DNA of 64,000 bases from Halicephalobus mephisto. Taxonomy: Eukaryota; Nematoda; Chromadorea; Rhabditida; Panagrolaimidae. Below the pieces are notes generated by a model that did no database searches, was not told where the DNA came from, and worked only from the letters and a program-made list of their open reading frames with translations. Within the stretch, counting starts at the first letter, position 1, and each line of letters begins with the position of its first letter. Where the stretch lies: positions 186,001-250,000 of the forward strand of contig SWDT01000151.1 in the NCBI GenBank assembly GCA_009193035.1, read 5' to 3'. The position numbers and the translations under genes were made by a program. Below are positions 36,121 through 48,433 of the stretch, piece after piece.

Positions 36121-39100
36121 TCAGAGAGGGATATTCCGGCTTTTTTCGATGATTTCTGATTTTTTGAATCTGATTTCACAAAAAATTTTAGAAAATAATT
36201 TTTTGGACAAATTCCATACGGTAGATCTGGATTAATCGTGGGAATTGTCATTCAAACGGGATAAACAGGGATTTCGAGATAGCCTTGTTTTTTCTCAAGA
36301 GGAAAAACTGGCTTTTATAAAAACAAACCAATCATTATAAAATCCAAATTTTTCTGGAATCCTTCGATCACTAAAGTAATTAAAATTAAAAAATTCTCAA
36401 CACGAAAATATAAAATTTCTACAGTAACTTTTTTCAACACGAAAAAATTAAAAATAATCAAAAATTGTTATATTTATTGAAAATAAATTTTCTCTCAACG
36501 CGAAAATATAAATTTCTACAGTAACCCTTCTTCGAGATGAGGAAATTGAAAAAATTAAAAATTATTATGTATTAAAAATTAAAAACTTCTCGGAACAAAA
36601 AAAATTAAAAATTGTTGTTTATTGAAAATCAATTTTCTCTCAACGCGAAAATATAAATTTCTACAGTAACCCTTCTTCGAGATAAAAAAATCCAAAATGA
36701 TCATCTATTTATTAAAAATTTCTCGGAAAGAAAAAATCAAAAATTGTTATATTTATTGAAAATAAATTTTCTCTCAACACGAAAATATAAGTTTCTACAG
36801 TAACCCTTCTTCGAAATGAGGAAATTCAAAATGATCACGTTTTTCTCCTTGTGAAAAAGTTCCAAAAATAAAATAAATTGATTATCGATTGATCGATTTC
36901 CTCATCTTGAAAAAATGCTGATGACTTTTGGGCCGAGATAAAGGAAAAATCCAGTGTGCTGCTTTCAAGAAGCAGCTTGTTGAAAGCAACAACTGTGAAA
37001 AGTATTTGCCGCTCAGGAGGTTTGGACAAATGAATTTCTTTGGGGAGCGTGAAAAAGCATGTGAGATAAATTAGGCACAAAAACACCTTGAGGATTGATG
37101 GAATATTTTAATCTAATTTAAATTATATAAAATTCGAAATATTTTAATCTAATTTAAATTACATAAAATTCGAAATATTTTAATAAAACTTAAATTATAT
37201 AAAATTCGAAATATTTAAATTAAATGAAATTTAGAATATTTTAATAAAACTTAAATTATATAAAATTTAGAATATTTAAATTATAAAAATTTAGAATATT
37301 TAAATTATAAAAATTTAGAATATTTAAATTATATAAAATTGCTACTTATTTTTACAAATAAATAACAAACTTTTTAAATCGCTTTGAGATTTGTTTTTAT
37401 TCATAAGAAAATTAATACATGTTTTTCTACAAACACATCTAAATCTCTTTACAGAACTTTTTCGAATATTTTTATATATAAAAAATCAAAATTGATATAT
37501 GAAAAACCAACTTTGATATATGAAATCGATATTTATTTTTCTATAGTTTTATGGAAATTGATCTCGAAAATAATTTAGAATTAATTTTGATATATAAAAA
37601 AAAGAAATTTTTATATGAAATTTTTAAAAATGTTAAAGAAAAATAAAAATTAAAAGAAATCAAAGAGCTCTGATTTTCGGTTCCTGAGTGGTTCCGGACG
37701 CACTTGCTAGTGAACTTGATTAGTGGCACTAACGAAGCTTGGGATTTTTGGTTCAGCTCTCGAAGATCGCACTCGCGGATTTCGTTTTTTCGTGTACACG
37801 AAAGCCGCCATCTCGACGCCTGCTTTCCTCAAGGCAGTGCATACAAACAAAAATCTCCCTGTTGGTCTTGAGTGACTTGAGAGTTGAATGGATTTGATTA
37901 AGCCAGGATCACGCTTGATAGAGGAAGTGTGGGATTCAATTTCGACAAGGTCAGCTGATTGCGAAATAAAATATAAAATCTATTCAATCAAGACGCAAAT
38001 TTATGTGTTTATAATTTCCACTCAGAACCATAAAAATGATTTTTGAAAAATTTTCAGCTCGATCTTCGACGAAAATTACATTTGTATAATTTTGTAGATC
38101 TTTCAAAATTGATGTAAAAAATAAAAATTATTCAATTAAAATGCAGAATTATATGTGTAATTTCCACTCAAGACCACTGAAATCATTTTTTAAAAGTTTC
38201 ACATTTTGTTTTGAATGGAAAATTTTGTATATCTTTTAATTAAAATTAGTTTTTATAAAATAAAAATTACTTTATTAATATCTGAAATTATGTGTAATTT
38301 CCACTCAGGACCACTGAAATTTCACATTTGGTTTTAAGTGGAAAATTTATTTGCAAAATTTTGTATATCTTTTAATTAAAATTAATTTTTATAAAAATAA
38401 AAACTATTTTATCAGTATCTGAAATTATGTATAATTTCCACTCAAGACCGTAAAAATCACTTTTTTGAATGTTTTTTGTTTGATCTTGAGTGGAAATTAA
38501 GCACATAATTTTGCACATGGCTTTCATTTAGAATCATAAAAAATTTTTGGAAAACTTTTTGCTTAGTTTTACGTGGACATTAACGTAGTGTTCCACATCT
38601 GTCAATATTTATTTTTTGAAATATATCAAGTAAATAAAAATACAGTAATCAAAAATTTGAAGAATTTATTTAACAAAATTATTTTTATTTTTTTTTAAAT
38701 CTTTCAAAAAAAGTTTGAATAACATAAATTTTTTTAAAATTTTTATATAGATTTACTAAAAATCAAAAAGTATTGTAATAAAAACTATTTAATGGTTTAA
38801 ATTTCACTGTAATTTTATTGTATTCAAAAATCTTCAAAAAAAGTTTATTTCGAATAACATAAATTTTTTTAAAATTTTTATAAATTTACTAAAAATCAAA
38901 AAGTATTGTAACAAAAACTATTTAATAGTTTAAATTTTACTGCAATTTTACTTTATTCAAAAATCTTCAAAAAAAGTTCATTTCGAATAACTTGAACGTG
39001 ATCTTTTGTGGTTTTCGAGTGTCTATTGATTTTGGTCTTTGAGTCAGACCGAGGATCGGATTTCTGAATCATCTTCTAGCAAAAATGAGTCAACTTGGTT

Positions 39101-39628
39101 TTATCAAAGAAAAGATTTCCGGACCAGATTGAAGCTTTTACGAGCTGACTGATGACGCACAAACACCAAATGGATTTTCATTCAAAAATCCGGCATCTGT
39201 TTCGAATTGATCTCGATCGCAAAAATAGTTCTTTATTTTATTGTTTTTAAATCCAATCAATCAAGAAAAAGTTCTTTTTAATCATTAAAAACGGGGGTCT
39301 TCGAAGAGTGAATTTATCAAATTTAAATTTAAAAAATAACTTTTTTGTCAAATTTAAATTTAAAAAATAATTTTTTTTATCAAATTTGTTACTGTATTTA
39401 GACAAAATTACAAAATAGCATACAAGGCTTCAGAATTCACCAGAATTGGAATAAAAAATGAATATAAAATTTCGGAATTTTGGGTTTTAACTGGAAAATT
39501 CCAAAAATTTGTATTAAAATAATTTTTTAGAAAATTTCGTTGTATACATTTCTGTTTTCTAAGATAGTGAAATTTATCCTGGATATATTTCAACATGGAT
39601 ATGGAGGTAGTTTTAGGAAAGTTTGATT
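36121..39628. other. Intergenic region upstream of the myosin gene
   Basis: 36390-36830: four copies of a 110-bp unit (caacgcgaaaatataaattt, ctacagtaacccttcttcga). 36930-37060: a non-repetitive segment with nested hairpins. 37090-37340: aaattcgaaatattttaatc tandem. 37680-37960: GC-richer unique DNA, perhaps regulatory. 37980-38540: four diverged copies of a unit with taatttccactcaagacc. 38640-38995: duplicated aataacataaatttttttaa block. The rest is unassigned. No convincing exon. Confidence 0.5.
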
Positions 39629-40878
39629 TTAGTTTTCCATACGTTGAATATCGCCATAGAGTTGCTGCATCAGTTGAGCGAAGGAGCTACCGTATACCTG
39701 CTGAAAAAGTTGATCAAACTGCATTCTATCGTATGCAGTCATAGAGTTGTAAATTCTCTCTATTTGATTTACAGATTGGACAGTACTAGAATTAAGATCA
39801 TTGGCGGCTCGTTGGATTTGTTGGAAGCTGTTTCTGACATTGTAAGAAACACCATTCAAAAGTTGGTTTGATCGTTGTTGGACATCTTGAGAAATCTTTC
39901 TTTGGTTCATGGTCCAGTTACTCACAATATTCTGAAATAATTATTTATAATTTAAAAGTACAAAAACAAGTTATTTCTGATGGTGTTTTAGTGTTACGAT
40001 TTTTCAAACGTTTGATAGTAGTTTCACATATAATCATTAATCTTCTGGAGTGGATAGTTTTGTGTACTGTTTATCTGAATCCGGAAGTTTCTAAACCTAT
40101 CTAGAAACCATATGGTTTTGAAGAGTTAATTACGAAATTGTCGTCACATAAAACCAAAATTGTAAGCTGTTTTATTTTCAAAAACTCTAGAAATGCGCGT
40201 CGGAACCATTTTGCAGTAAAAATTATTTCTAATTTTTTATAATGGCATGATTAATTAAGAAATCGTATAAGATTACGAAATAATGCAAAACCAAAGTTGT
40301 AGGATACTTTAGTTTCTGACATTTCATATAGAGGATATTTCGTAGCAAAAATTCTGATTTTTTAAAATAGTACACATACAAAAATAGCTCTAATATGTGG
40401 GGCACACAAATTAAACACAACTTATACTTTGATTGTATCCAATATATCGGTATATCATAGCTGTTTTGGTGTATTAAATACATTATATTTAATGTGTCGA
40501 TATATTGAATATAATATGTCCGATACATTAGAGCTGGTTTAATCTATCGATACATTATATACTATGTACCACTTTTTGTATATTATCAAAACTTACTTGA
40601 GTTCTTGGATCAACTTGACTTAGCCAAGCTTCCATTATCTTGTTTCGTTGACAGATGTTTGTGAATTCTTGTCCTTTTAGAGCTTGATAGTAGGAGGATA
40701 CAACAGCCGGACTTAACTCCCTTTGTAATTCTCGCCAACCTACATAAACCACAATCTCGTCCAGTCCTGAATCAGCTTGACAGTTGGAATTTCCATAATT
40801 ATACTGACGTTTCGAAATTGACTTTGATGAAGTTAAAGAAATAAAACTAAAAATAAGAACAATTTGAATTAGATTCAT
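39629..40878 (-). CDS. Small secreted helical protein, function unknown
   Basis: Two exons on the minus strand, 40878-40597 and 39931-39629 (TAA), phase 0, giving 194 residues. Residues 1-19 form a clear signal peptide (hydrophobic core IVLIFSFISL). A dibasic KR follows at about 23, which may be a processing site. The first exon has only two cysteines (NCQ, NICQ). The second exon is Gln/Asn/Ser-rich and predicted mainly helical, with heptad-like spacing (DVQQRSNQLL, NSFQQIQRAANDL). Sequons NWT and NSS suggest glycosylation. I do not recognise the family. It could be one of the many nematode-specific secreted proteins. A TATA box sits 35 bp upstream. The 665-bp intron contains a copy of the dispersed cattg/tatcgatatatt repeat. 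Donor gtaagt and acceptor tttcag are near-perfect worm sites. Confidence 0.7.
39932..40596. other. Intron of the secreted-protein gene
   Basis: Positions 40400-40565 match the dispersed gatatattgaatataatat repeat found at 570-1215, 14995-15600 and 54235-54780. The rest shows nothing. Confidence 0.5.
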
Positions 40879-40912
40879 TTTTCAATGGCTTTTAATGGCT
40901 AAAATGCTAGAA

Positions 40913-40920
40913 TTTATATA
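40913..40920 (-). promoter_or_regulatory. TATA box of the secreted-protein gene
   Basis: TATATAAA on the minus strand, 35 bp before the ATG at 40878. The 5' leader would therefore be only a few bases, or the message starts very close to the ATG. Confidence 0.55.
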
Positions 40921-41059
40921 GAGGACGTACGGTACTGAAAGCCTAAATAAATAAGCTGAGAAAAACAAATAGGATTAACTTCCAGAAATACTTTTTGAAA
41001 ATAGACTATTTACATTTAAAGTAAATGATGATTTTAGAGTTGTGACACTTTTGTTCTAA

Positions 41060-41440
41060 GCATTTATATTCCAATTTTGTAGTTAAAGATAAACAAAAAA
41101 TACCCACAATCATACAATCGGATCTGTAAATTCTGAACCTGAAATCGAAATTAACCTTCAGAGTTCAGATTTAGAATCTATGGGCTCAAGTACTTCATTC
41201 TAAGTACCTGTTGTTCAACTTCAAAGATATATGCAATTGACTATGCAATATTCGTATCCCTAGCATCTATGTTCCAATTTTCTCGTCAGAATTGACCAAA
41301 AAGTACTTTTAATGCTGTAATCAGATGCATAGATTCTAAATCTAAAAACAGAACTTGATTTCCAGAATCCTAAGTACTGAAGACCAACCTCTCATTCTAA
41401 GAGCATTTGAAACTTTACTCTGAAGTTTGACAAAAAACTG
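41060..41440. repeat. Diverged fragment of the ttccaatttt element
   Basis: Two half-units start at 41064 (tatattccaattttgtag) and 41268 (tatgttccaattttctcg). The Tc3-like transposon lies just to the right. Confidence 0.4.
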
Positions 41441-41474
41441 AAAATTTACCTGTAATGGCTTTTAAAATACTATA

Positions 41475-42960
41475 CTCCTGGCAGAAAGTATAGTTCCATG
41501 ATGGTTCTATAGTATCCCTAATCTTACAGCCAGAATAAACTACGAAGTAAGACGTCACTAGTAGATGTAAACTACATGTGAAAACTAAACATCTCTTTTG
41601 AGAATTAGCGTTAACATGTTGAAAAACGTGTTTAGATCCTAAGGGGGTTGACGAAAAATATAATCCTCTGCATTATTTTTTCTCGAACAAAAATCTAATA
41701 ATATGTATATTTTCTTCGTCTACTGATAAGTTCAAACGCACTATCTTTCATGAAGTTAACCAATCGTTTTAGAAGTTCTTGAGAAAGATTGCAGTAGCTC
41801 CCGGTTAATGCGGCTTTTAAATTATTTGTGCTGTTAAACTGGCGGCCACCTTTGAAAACATCTCGAGTAAGTATCCCAAAGATGTTTTCTATAGGGTTGA
41901 AGTCAGGAAAACATGTCGACCAATCAAGAAGCTGGACATTATTATTGTTGAACCATTCTAGAGTACCATTACTAACGTGGATTGACGCATTATCTTGTTG
42001 AAATGTGCATCGCATTCTTCTTCTAGCCCGAAGAACTGGTGACAATTTATCCTCCAATACTAGCTGATAATCTCTGCTGTTCATTCGATTGGAAATAAAG
42101 GCAATTTCTGACTTTCCGAAATAAGAAAATGCTATCCATGTCATAGCAGAGCCGCCACCGAAATTTCTCTTAGAAAAGCATTTCGGTTCTTTGCAGAGAT
42201 TGTGCCAATAATAGCGATATCCATCAGGTCCATCGAGGTTTCACTTTTTTCATTCGAAAATATTATCTGAAATTTGAAAATGAATTTATTAAAGTCAACC
42301 TTCAAAGCTTACCATCTCCCAATCTCGATTCATATTAATTCTTTCAAATTCAAGCCTGTTGTCGATGTAGCAAAATAGTAGCCGAGGTTTACTCTTCATT
42401 TTTAATCTGTGGATGTGTGGGCATTGCTGAATAACACTTCCGATTGTTCGCAAAGAAGCGTTAACGCCGCAATGATCCTTTATTTTTCTTGATTTTGCCG
42501 TAGAATTCGAAGCAGTTCTTCTTATGAGCCGCTTTTTCTTATCTAAAAGGATTGACAGCTCGCTTGTGCGCTTTTTGGACACTTTTTGCAAAATCGCCGT
42601 ACATCGCTGATAATGGTTTAGACTTACTGCAATCTCTTTAAACGTTTTTCCATCCTTCAGAGAAACTGCGATGAAGCCACATTCATACTCAGAAAATTCT
42701 TTTCCACGAGGCATTACTTAGTAGTAACAAAATCCAGAAAACTAATAGTTGGAGAGGAAATAGAAACAAAAGGACTATATTTCTTGCCAACTCCTTTAGG
42801 ATCTAAACACATTTTGATGCTAATTCTTAGAGGAGATGTTTAGTTTTCACATGTTATTTACATCTACTGATAGTGCCTTATTTCATACCATGGTTCATTC
42901 TGACCATAAGACTGGGTATGCTAAAAAATCATTGTGAGACTATACTTTCTGCCAGGATTG
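41475..42960 (-). mobile_element. Tc3-like (Tc1/mariner) transposon, inactive
   Basis: The ends are inverted repeats of roughly 170-180 bp. The left starts CTCCTGGCAGAAAGTATAG and the right (read inward) starts CAATCCTGGCAGAAAGTATAG. Both arms continue with related sequence through the shared stretch gtgaaaactaaacatctc. Each end is flanked by TA (41473-41474 and 42961-42962), the family's target duplication. Long inverted repeats and an intron-containing transposase resemble Tc3. The transposase is broken (next entry), so this copy cannot move by itself. Confidence 0.85.
41695..42714 (-). pseudogene. Tc3-like transposase, frameshifted
   Basis: Exon 1 is 42714-42313. It begins MPRGKEFSEYECG and has a helix-turn-helix DNA-binding region. 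It ends at DWEM before a 46-nt intron (42312-42267), and exon 2 starts at 42266. The catalytic region is recognisable: DGPDGYRYYWH, FQQDNASIH (second Asp) and PDFNPIENIFG (Glu, DD34E spacing). Two lesions are visible. The first catalytic position reads FSNEK where the family has FSDE. A one-base loss near 42240-42253 shifts the frame and puts a TGA in the original frame. The C-terminal half is then open to 41695. This is a dead copy rather than a host gene. Confidence 0.85.
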
Positions 42961-42962
42961 TA

Positions 42963-44086
42963 TTCTTCTTTAAAGAATCTTTTTTCCACGGAAAAATAGG
43001 GTAGAAACATCAATATTCTTTTCTGTACTTTTTCCAACAACTATTTTTCCATCATTGAAGAATCTTTCGTCAAATATAAAAGTCCTTCCATTGTTTTTAC
43101 ATCTTAATCTTTGAAGATCAAGTTCATCCTTCACCGTAGTGGAGCAGATCCTTCAATCTTCTTCTATATTTTTCGCGAGTTGTTGCTACTGTTTCTGCAT
43201 TTGTTTTTCAGGAATTTTTTAATCATTTACAGCATTTGCCCCAATTTTTCATTTTAACCAAAGTACTTTTTTATCAAAAAACCTTCCTCCCCCACAACTT
43301 CCGCTCACAACGATATTGTATCTACGCCCACAGGATTCACAATATGATGTAATGGAATAAACTATTTTCCGAGAAGAAAAAAATGTATACAAAAGAATAT
43401 CGAACTTTTTGAAAAATTTGGTTTCCTTGAACGCAAACAATTCATTGTTGTTTACTCTTGTTAGTTTAAAAACCGACTATTCAAGTAGATTATGTTTTTA
43501 TGACATCATTGACAGGCTTTGAAGTCAAATTATCTCGGACAAGTTTTATCATGGAAAAATTACTTCAACTTGATCAACATCAAAAATTTACTTTCTCCCT
43601 TGTTTCGTTTTTTTGCTTTGTAAACTTTTATTTCCGAATCTCAATGCTGAAAATTTTCCACGTAAATATAAGTGATTTTAAATTTCGTAACATTTGTGCA
43701 AACGAATACTGATCAGTTTATTTTTATCTTCACTTACATATGCAGCTCAATTTTAATCTTGTTTTCTTAAAAATTAAGTTTGATCTTCCAAGTACGCTTA
43801 GTACTTTGGAGTTCGACAAAGTTAATATTTACTTTACAAGGTATCTTCGCGTTTTTTACTTTCACGATAACATGTAAGTTGGAAACCGCATGTTGAGTTC
43901 AAGAAGTCCTCCCACACAGAATAAATTTCAAATTGTTTCGTACCAAAATCATCATAAAAACATAAACATAAAAGTAGAAAAATGTTCAAAAGGGGAAATC
44001 GCACTTGTAAAAATCAAAAACTGATATTGTAAAATTGTTTCAAAGTGCATTTTTTGGATTTTTGCAATCTTGTAAAATTTTACATC
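42963..44086. other. Intergenic DNA, no gene supported
   Basis: A 63-codon minus-strand frame at 43249-43440 contains CESCGRRYN and a Gly-rich stretch but resembles no family. It has no signal peptide or good splice partners. Treated as unassigned. Confidence 0.4.
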
Positions 44087-44099
44087 AAAGATGTTTTAA

Positions 44100-44273
44100 G
44101 CGTAGGAATAAGAAGAACACTAGAAACCTTTGCTTAACAAATAAGGTAGAGACAAAAAATGTGTATAACCTGCACAACAGACAATCGAAAGTTACTCTTG
44201 CTCTACAGTATTCTAGAGTTGTTGATATTCAGATCAACTCTTCAGGTCTTCTCTGTTATAGTTTCTGTTTCAA
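44100..44273 (+). mobile_element. 174-bp SINE-like repeat, copy 2, with 13-bp TSD
   Basis: Starts GCGTAGGAATAAGAAGAACA and ends near tatagtttctgtttc. The 13-bp sequence aaagatgttttaa flanks it exactly (44087-44099, 44274-44286). Two relatives lie at 7214-7714 and 47445-47615. It has no coding capacity of note, no obvious terminal inverted repeats, and no clear tRNA-like A/B boxes. Confidence 0.6.
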
Positions 44274-44612
44274 AAAGATGTTTTAAACTTTTCCTAGATT
44301 CTGGACGATTCTAAGAACTTCTAAGTTTTCAAAATATCAAATATCGTCATGTTTTATCGTGATCCATTTAATTTTCTAAATATCAACATTAATCAAATAA
44401 TCTTTGTTTCACAAATTAATTAGCCATAATTTGTTATTTTAGTATCTTTGTAAGTTTTCAATATAAACATCATAAAATAACCTTTTACTCGTTGGACAAA
44501 CTAAATCAGATTACCAAATTCAATTAACATTTGAGTTAGTTTTGTTTTTTATATAATAAAATTATATTACACATATTCAGCTAAAAATGTGACAAATTTC
44601 TTATAGATTATA

Positions 44613-44828
44613 CACACAAAAAAGCATAACTTTAGGCTTCTTAACAATTGCGAAATGTGGTAAAAAATATGATATAATCATGATGTTTTCACGAAGTTTG
44701 ATACTTATGATAAAAATATAACATAATCATCACATTTTTTATGAATTTTGATATTTATGATACAAATTGTAAATTAACAGTGCCGATTTGCAGTCATTAA
44801 TGTACCGAAAATTATGTTTTTTGTGTGT
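44613..44828. repeat. Palindromic MITE, copy E
   Basis: cacacaaaaaagcataactt at left, ttatgttttttgtgtgtaat at right. Intergenic. Confidence 0.6.
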
Positions 44829-45489
44829 AATAATCTTACTTATGCAGACAAATACATCGAAAAAATCAAAGGGGTTAAGATTTCAATGTTTGAAATACAT
44901 AAATCAGTTTGTTAAAATGTTGTGCATATATACTTTGATATTTATAGAAGTTGGTTAATTTCCGGTCCCTGAAAAACTCACCATTAACGCTTTCTCAACT
45001 ATAAATTCGTTTTATTCAATTTTAGTCAATTTCCGCTAAGAACCTCCACAAGGATTTTTATAAGATTAGTACTCCTGTTAATTTGGGTGCACCTGTGAGT
45101 CTATTTCCGTTCTATTCCTTTTCCGATTTTTCTATATGTATGAAGAACGAATTCAAGTAGCCTACATAATATTTCTCGAGAACGAACTTCTGAGTCCTTC
45201 CAGGACGAAAAATTTCTTACTGTATTAAACCCAAACAAATGATATAATTGACACATTTCATTTACAATCCACGTGCTTTCTGTGAAAGATGATCTTTACA
45301 AATAAACTTTTTGTGAGCAAACTTCATTTATTGAGTGCTTAGCAAAAATAAACATTGCGATCAATAAGTGAATTCTCGTCCAAAGTTCACTTACGTGTTA
45401 GTTGTGAAATAAACTTCTTGTAATGCAATTTTCACATTAGTTAATTGGATATTTAACGAAAATGGGTAATGAAATTATTCGGTGAATTT
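44829..45489. other. Intergenic DNA, nothing recognised
   Basis: Non-repetitive, AT-rich, stop codons frequent in all frames. Confidence 0.5.
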
Positions 45490-45715
45490 TCACTCACAAT
45501 TCGCTGAAATAATTCTTGTAAAGATAAAGAACATAACCATTAAATAAATGTTACTTAAATAATTATTGTAAAGATAAAGAACGCAATCATTCAACTAATG
45601 TTACTTAAATGATTTTTGTAAAGATGAATAATACAATCCTTCAACTAATGTTACTTAAATGATTTTTGTAAAGATAAAGAACGCAATCATTCAACTAATG
45701 TTCGTTTGTAATTTG
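45490..45715 (+). repeat. Tandem repeat, about 50-bp unit, four copies
   Basis: Units share tgtaaagataaagaacgcaa and attcaactaatgttacttaa. Confidence 0.7.
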
Positions 45716-46509
45716 TCTAACGTAGATTTCTTGTGATATTCAATCAAAATTTTTAAAATTAAAGCATTTTTTCAAATAAGAGAGCAAATAATGTCCATCA
45801 AAGTTATTGAACTTATGTACCCATTATAAGATCTAGAAGTGCCTAAATATTTGCTTTTTTATTTAATATGAACAAAGAAGTCCGCATATAGCGAGATTCC
45901 GCATTTGAATAAGACTACAAAACACATTAGGTTTCGGAATCACTCAGCATCTACTGTACATTTGGAAAATCTGTAGAAACACGTAGAAACAGTTTTGCAT
46001 TTTTTGGGTTTCGATCGGAGTTTGACGGATTCATGTTAAAACAACTTTCGGTAGTTTTGTGACATGTTTTTCATTTTTACAACATTAGTTTTAAGAATTC
46101 ACAGGATCACATAAAAACTAAATTTTACAATTTCCTATCTAGACTTGAAGACTCTAAACCGTATCGAGATTACTTTTCGGTATTTTGGAATTTTTTTTCA
46201 ATAATAACGAGTTCCTTTGATCTTGGAAATTGAACCCTTTAAAATTGCCGGTTTATCAAATATCTAAACCACGTTCATTACAGAATTTTACACAACTAGT
46301 TCCTAATAGTCATGACATTTAACCTAGTATAACCTTATTTCTTCAAATCCTTGGGTCCTTTTACGACCAGATTTCTGCAATTTGTGTTTCTCGCACACTT
46401 ATAAGTTGTTAATATCTGCATAGACAAGCAAAGAGGTTAATTAAAGGACTACTGACTAAACTCGTGGCGATGAATCAGACAATATTTGTAGTGAAACCGG
46501 CGTTTCCTT
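45716..46509. other. Intergenic DNA, nothing recognised
   Basis: Non-repetitive, stop-rich in all frames. No RNA-like or element-like structure noticed. Confidence 0.45.
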
Positions 46510-47220
46510 CTTCGACGGTTCTTTGATGGTCATCATCTGATGGTATACTTCGAACAGCGTTCCCGTCGAAAATACCGCTTGATTTGCTCTTGGACTACGA
46601 CCTTTGTTTCTGATCGTTCGGGTTTCGTTCGCAGGGAAACCTATGTGTCTATATTCTGTACTTTAATCTTTATTCTCTAAAGATGTTTTTTGTCTTTTTC
46701 CCCGCCACAAATGATGCTTAATTCACTCTTCAACCACAAGTTGGACTACTAGTCTTAAGTATTGTCAAATATGAGATTAACAGGTTCCTTATTTGATAGT
46801 CTCTTCAATGTTCATTTTCTAAAGATAATTTAGAACTATGGTCTCACTACGAGCGATACTTGATTCACTTCTCGACTACAAACCTGGTTGCTAATCCTTT
46901 AAGCATTGTTCGTGGTGGGACCAGCACTTCCTCTTTCGGCATCTTCTTTAATCTTCATTCTTTAGGGACATACTTTATGTATTTTTTCTCGCTGTAAATG
47001 GTATTCAATCCACTCTTTAGTTACCAACTTGGTCATTAATCCATTAAGTCTTGTTCGCGATAGAATTAACAGCTTTTTCATGTGACGATTTTTTCGATCT
47101 TTATTTTTTAATAGAAATTTCAGATTATACCTGCACTACGAGCGATATTTGTTTGATTCCTTAGTTACTATCTTTGTTACTGATCTTTTGAGCGCTTTTC
47201 GTGGTGGGAGTAATGACATA
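46510..47220 (+). repeat. Diverged tandem repeat, about 150-bp unit, four to five copies
   Basis: Recurring order of motifs: aatctttattctctaaagat, ttcccc/tctcg...aaatgatgcttaattcact, ctacaag/ccacaagttgg, attgttcgtggtgggacca. The copies are strongly diverged, so this is an old array. Confidence 0.5.
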
Positions 47221-47444
47221 ATTTAATTTTTATTTAAAAACTCCAAAGTTGTACTTTCATCATAAAAGATGTTTATTTTCAAACCACGAGCTTAATTACT
47301 TACTTTTTAAGAATCAGATTTGAGTGTCTGGGAATCAAATCAGAAGAACAAAGTACATTTTTTCGAGACTCAAAAATACTACAATTGAATCTTGTAAAGG
47401 TTATATTTAAACGAATTGGATTGTTTTGATGTAGCTATTATTAA

Positions 47445-47615
47445 GCGTAGGAATAAGAAGAACACTAGAAACCTTTGCTTAACAAATAAGGTAGAGACAA
47501 ACAATGTGTATAACCTGCACAACAGACAATTGAAGGTTGCTCTTGCCCTACAGTATTCTAGAGTTGTTGATATTCAGATCAACTCTTCAAATCTTCTCTA
47601 TTGTTTCTGTTTGAA
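47445..47615 (+). repeat. 174-bp SINE-like repeat, copy 3
   Basis: About 90% alike by eye to 44100-44273 over its length (gcgtaggaataagaagaaca ... tattctagagttgttgatat). No flanking duplication seen. Confidence 0.6.
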
Positions 47616-47649
47616 GAGTTATCAGAAAAATTTGCAAGAAACTTGTTGA

Positions 47650-48433
47650 AACAATTCGTTTTTTCGAGAACATTGTGAAGTCAGATGACTTAGGAAGGAA
47701 GAAACCATTCATTTAGTTTGAAATTACCGCCGAAGACGCCGGGCTGTAATCCTCTCTAGTTCCGTTAAAGTGCAAAACTTTTGTTTTTTCTCTTCATGTA
47801 AGCTTTTTCCGTGCAGAATCCGGGTCCGATTACGAGATGGAAACCCGGTTTCAGACTACAGTGACCTAGACACTTTGGTATTTAAAATTAATTAGCCCCA
47901 TTAGTAAATAATGGAATTTTTGTGATAATCAAGTTATTTTCAGTCAAGGAGAAAATATTTTTTTGAAACAAATAATTTCAAATTAATTATGAAATGCACA
48001 ATTTTGAGTTCGGGACTGGTGAAGGTGGAAAAGTCCAATTTTACACGTCTGTAATCACTATTATTAAAACTGTTTCTTGCTGACATTTCGTTTATCGACT
48101 ACTAATTCGAAAAATAATTTACATTTCTTTCGTACGAAAATAGAGAAAAATTTTTGGCAAAATGGTTCAGATGTGTCAATAAAATTGGACTTGTCGATTT
48201 TCATTTTTGGATTTCTGCACGTAGGCAAATAGAGAAGGTCAACAATTTTGACATGTAAAAACAAAGTATAAAGTGACCATTGTAAATCTCTCTTTCTGAG
48301 GACCCCGTGCAGAGCACCTTTGAAAATAATTTTTAGGAATATCTCGTATAATGAAGCGCAAAGTCACTAAAGATAAAGAACAATTCGCTGTTTTTAAGGG
48401 AAAGTGAAAATTCGGTTTTGAAGAGAAATTAAT
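47650..48433. other. Intergenic DNA, nothing recognised
   Basis: Partly GC-richer around 47725-47880, but no open frame with family content and no repeat identified. Confidence 0.45.

Noticed and set aside
44035..44286. 83-codon plus frame, with a similar frame at 47416-47649
   Set aside because: Both are translations of the 174-bp dispersed repeat, so the protein similarity reflects the repeat.
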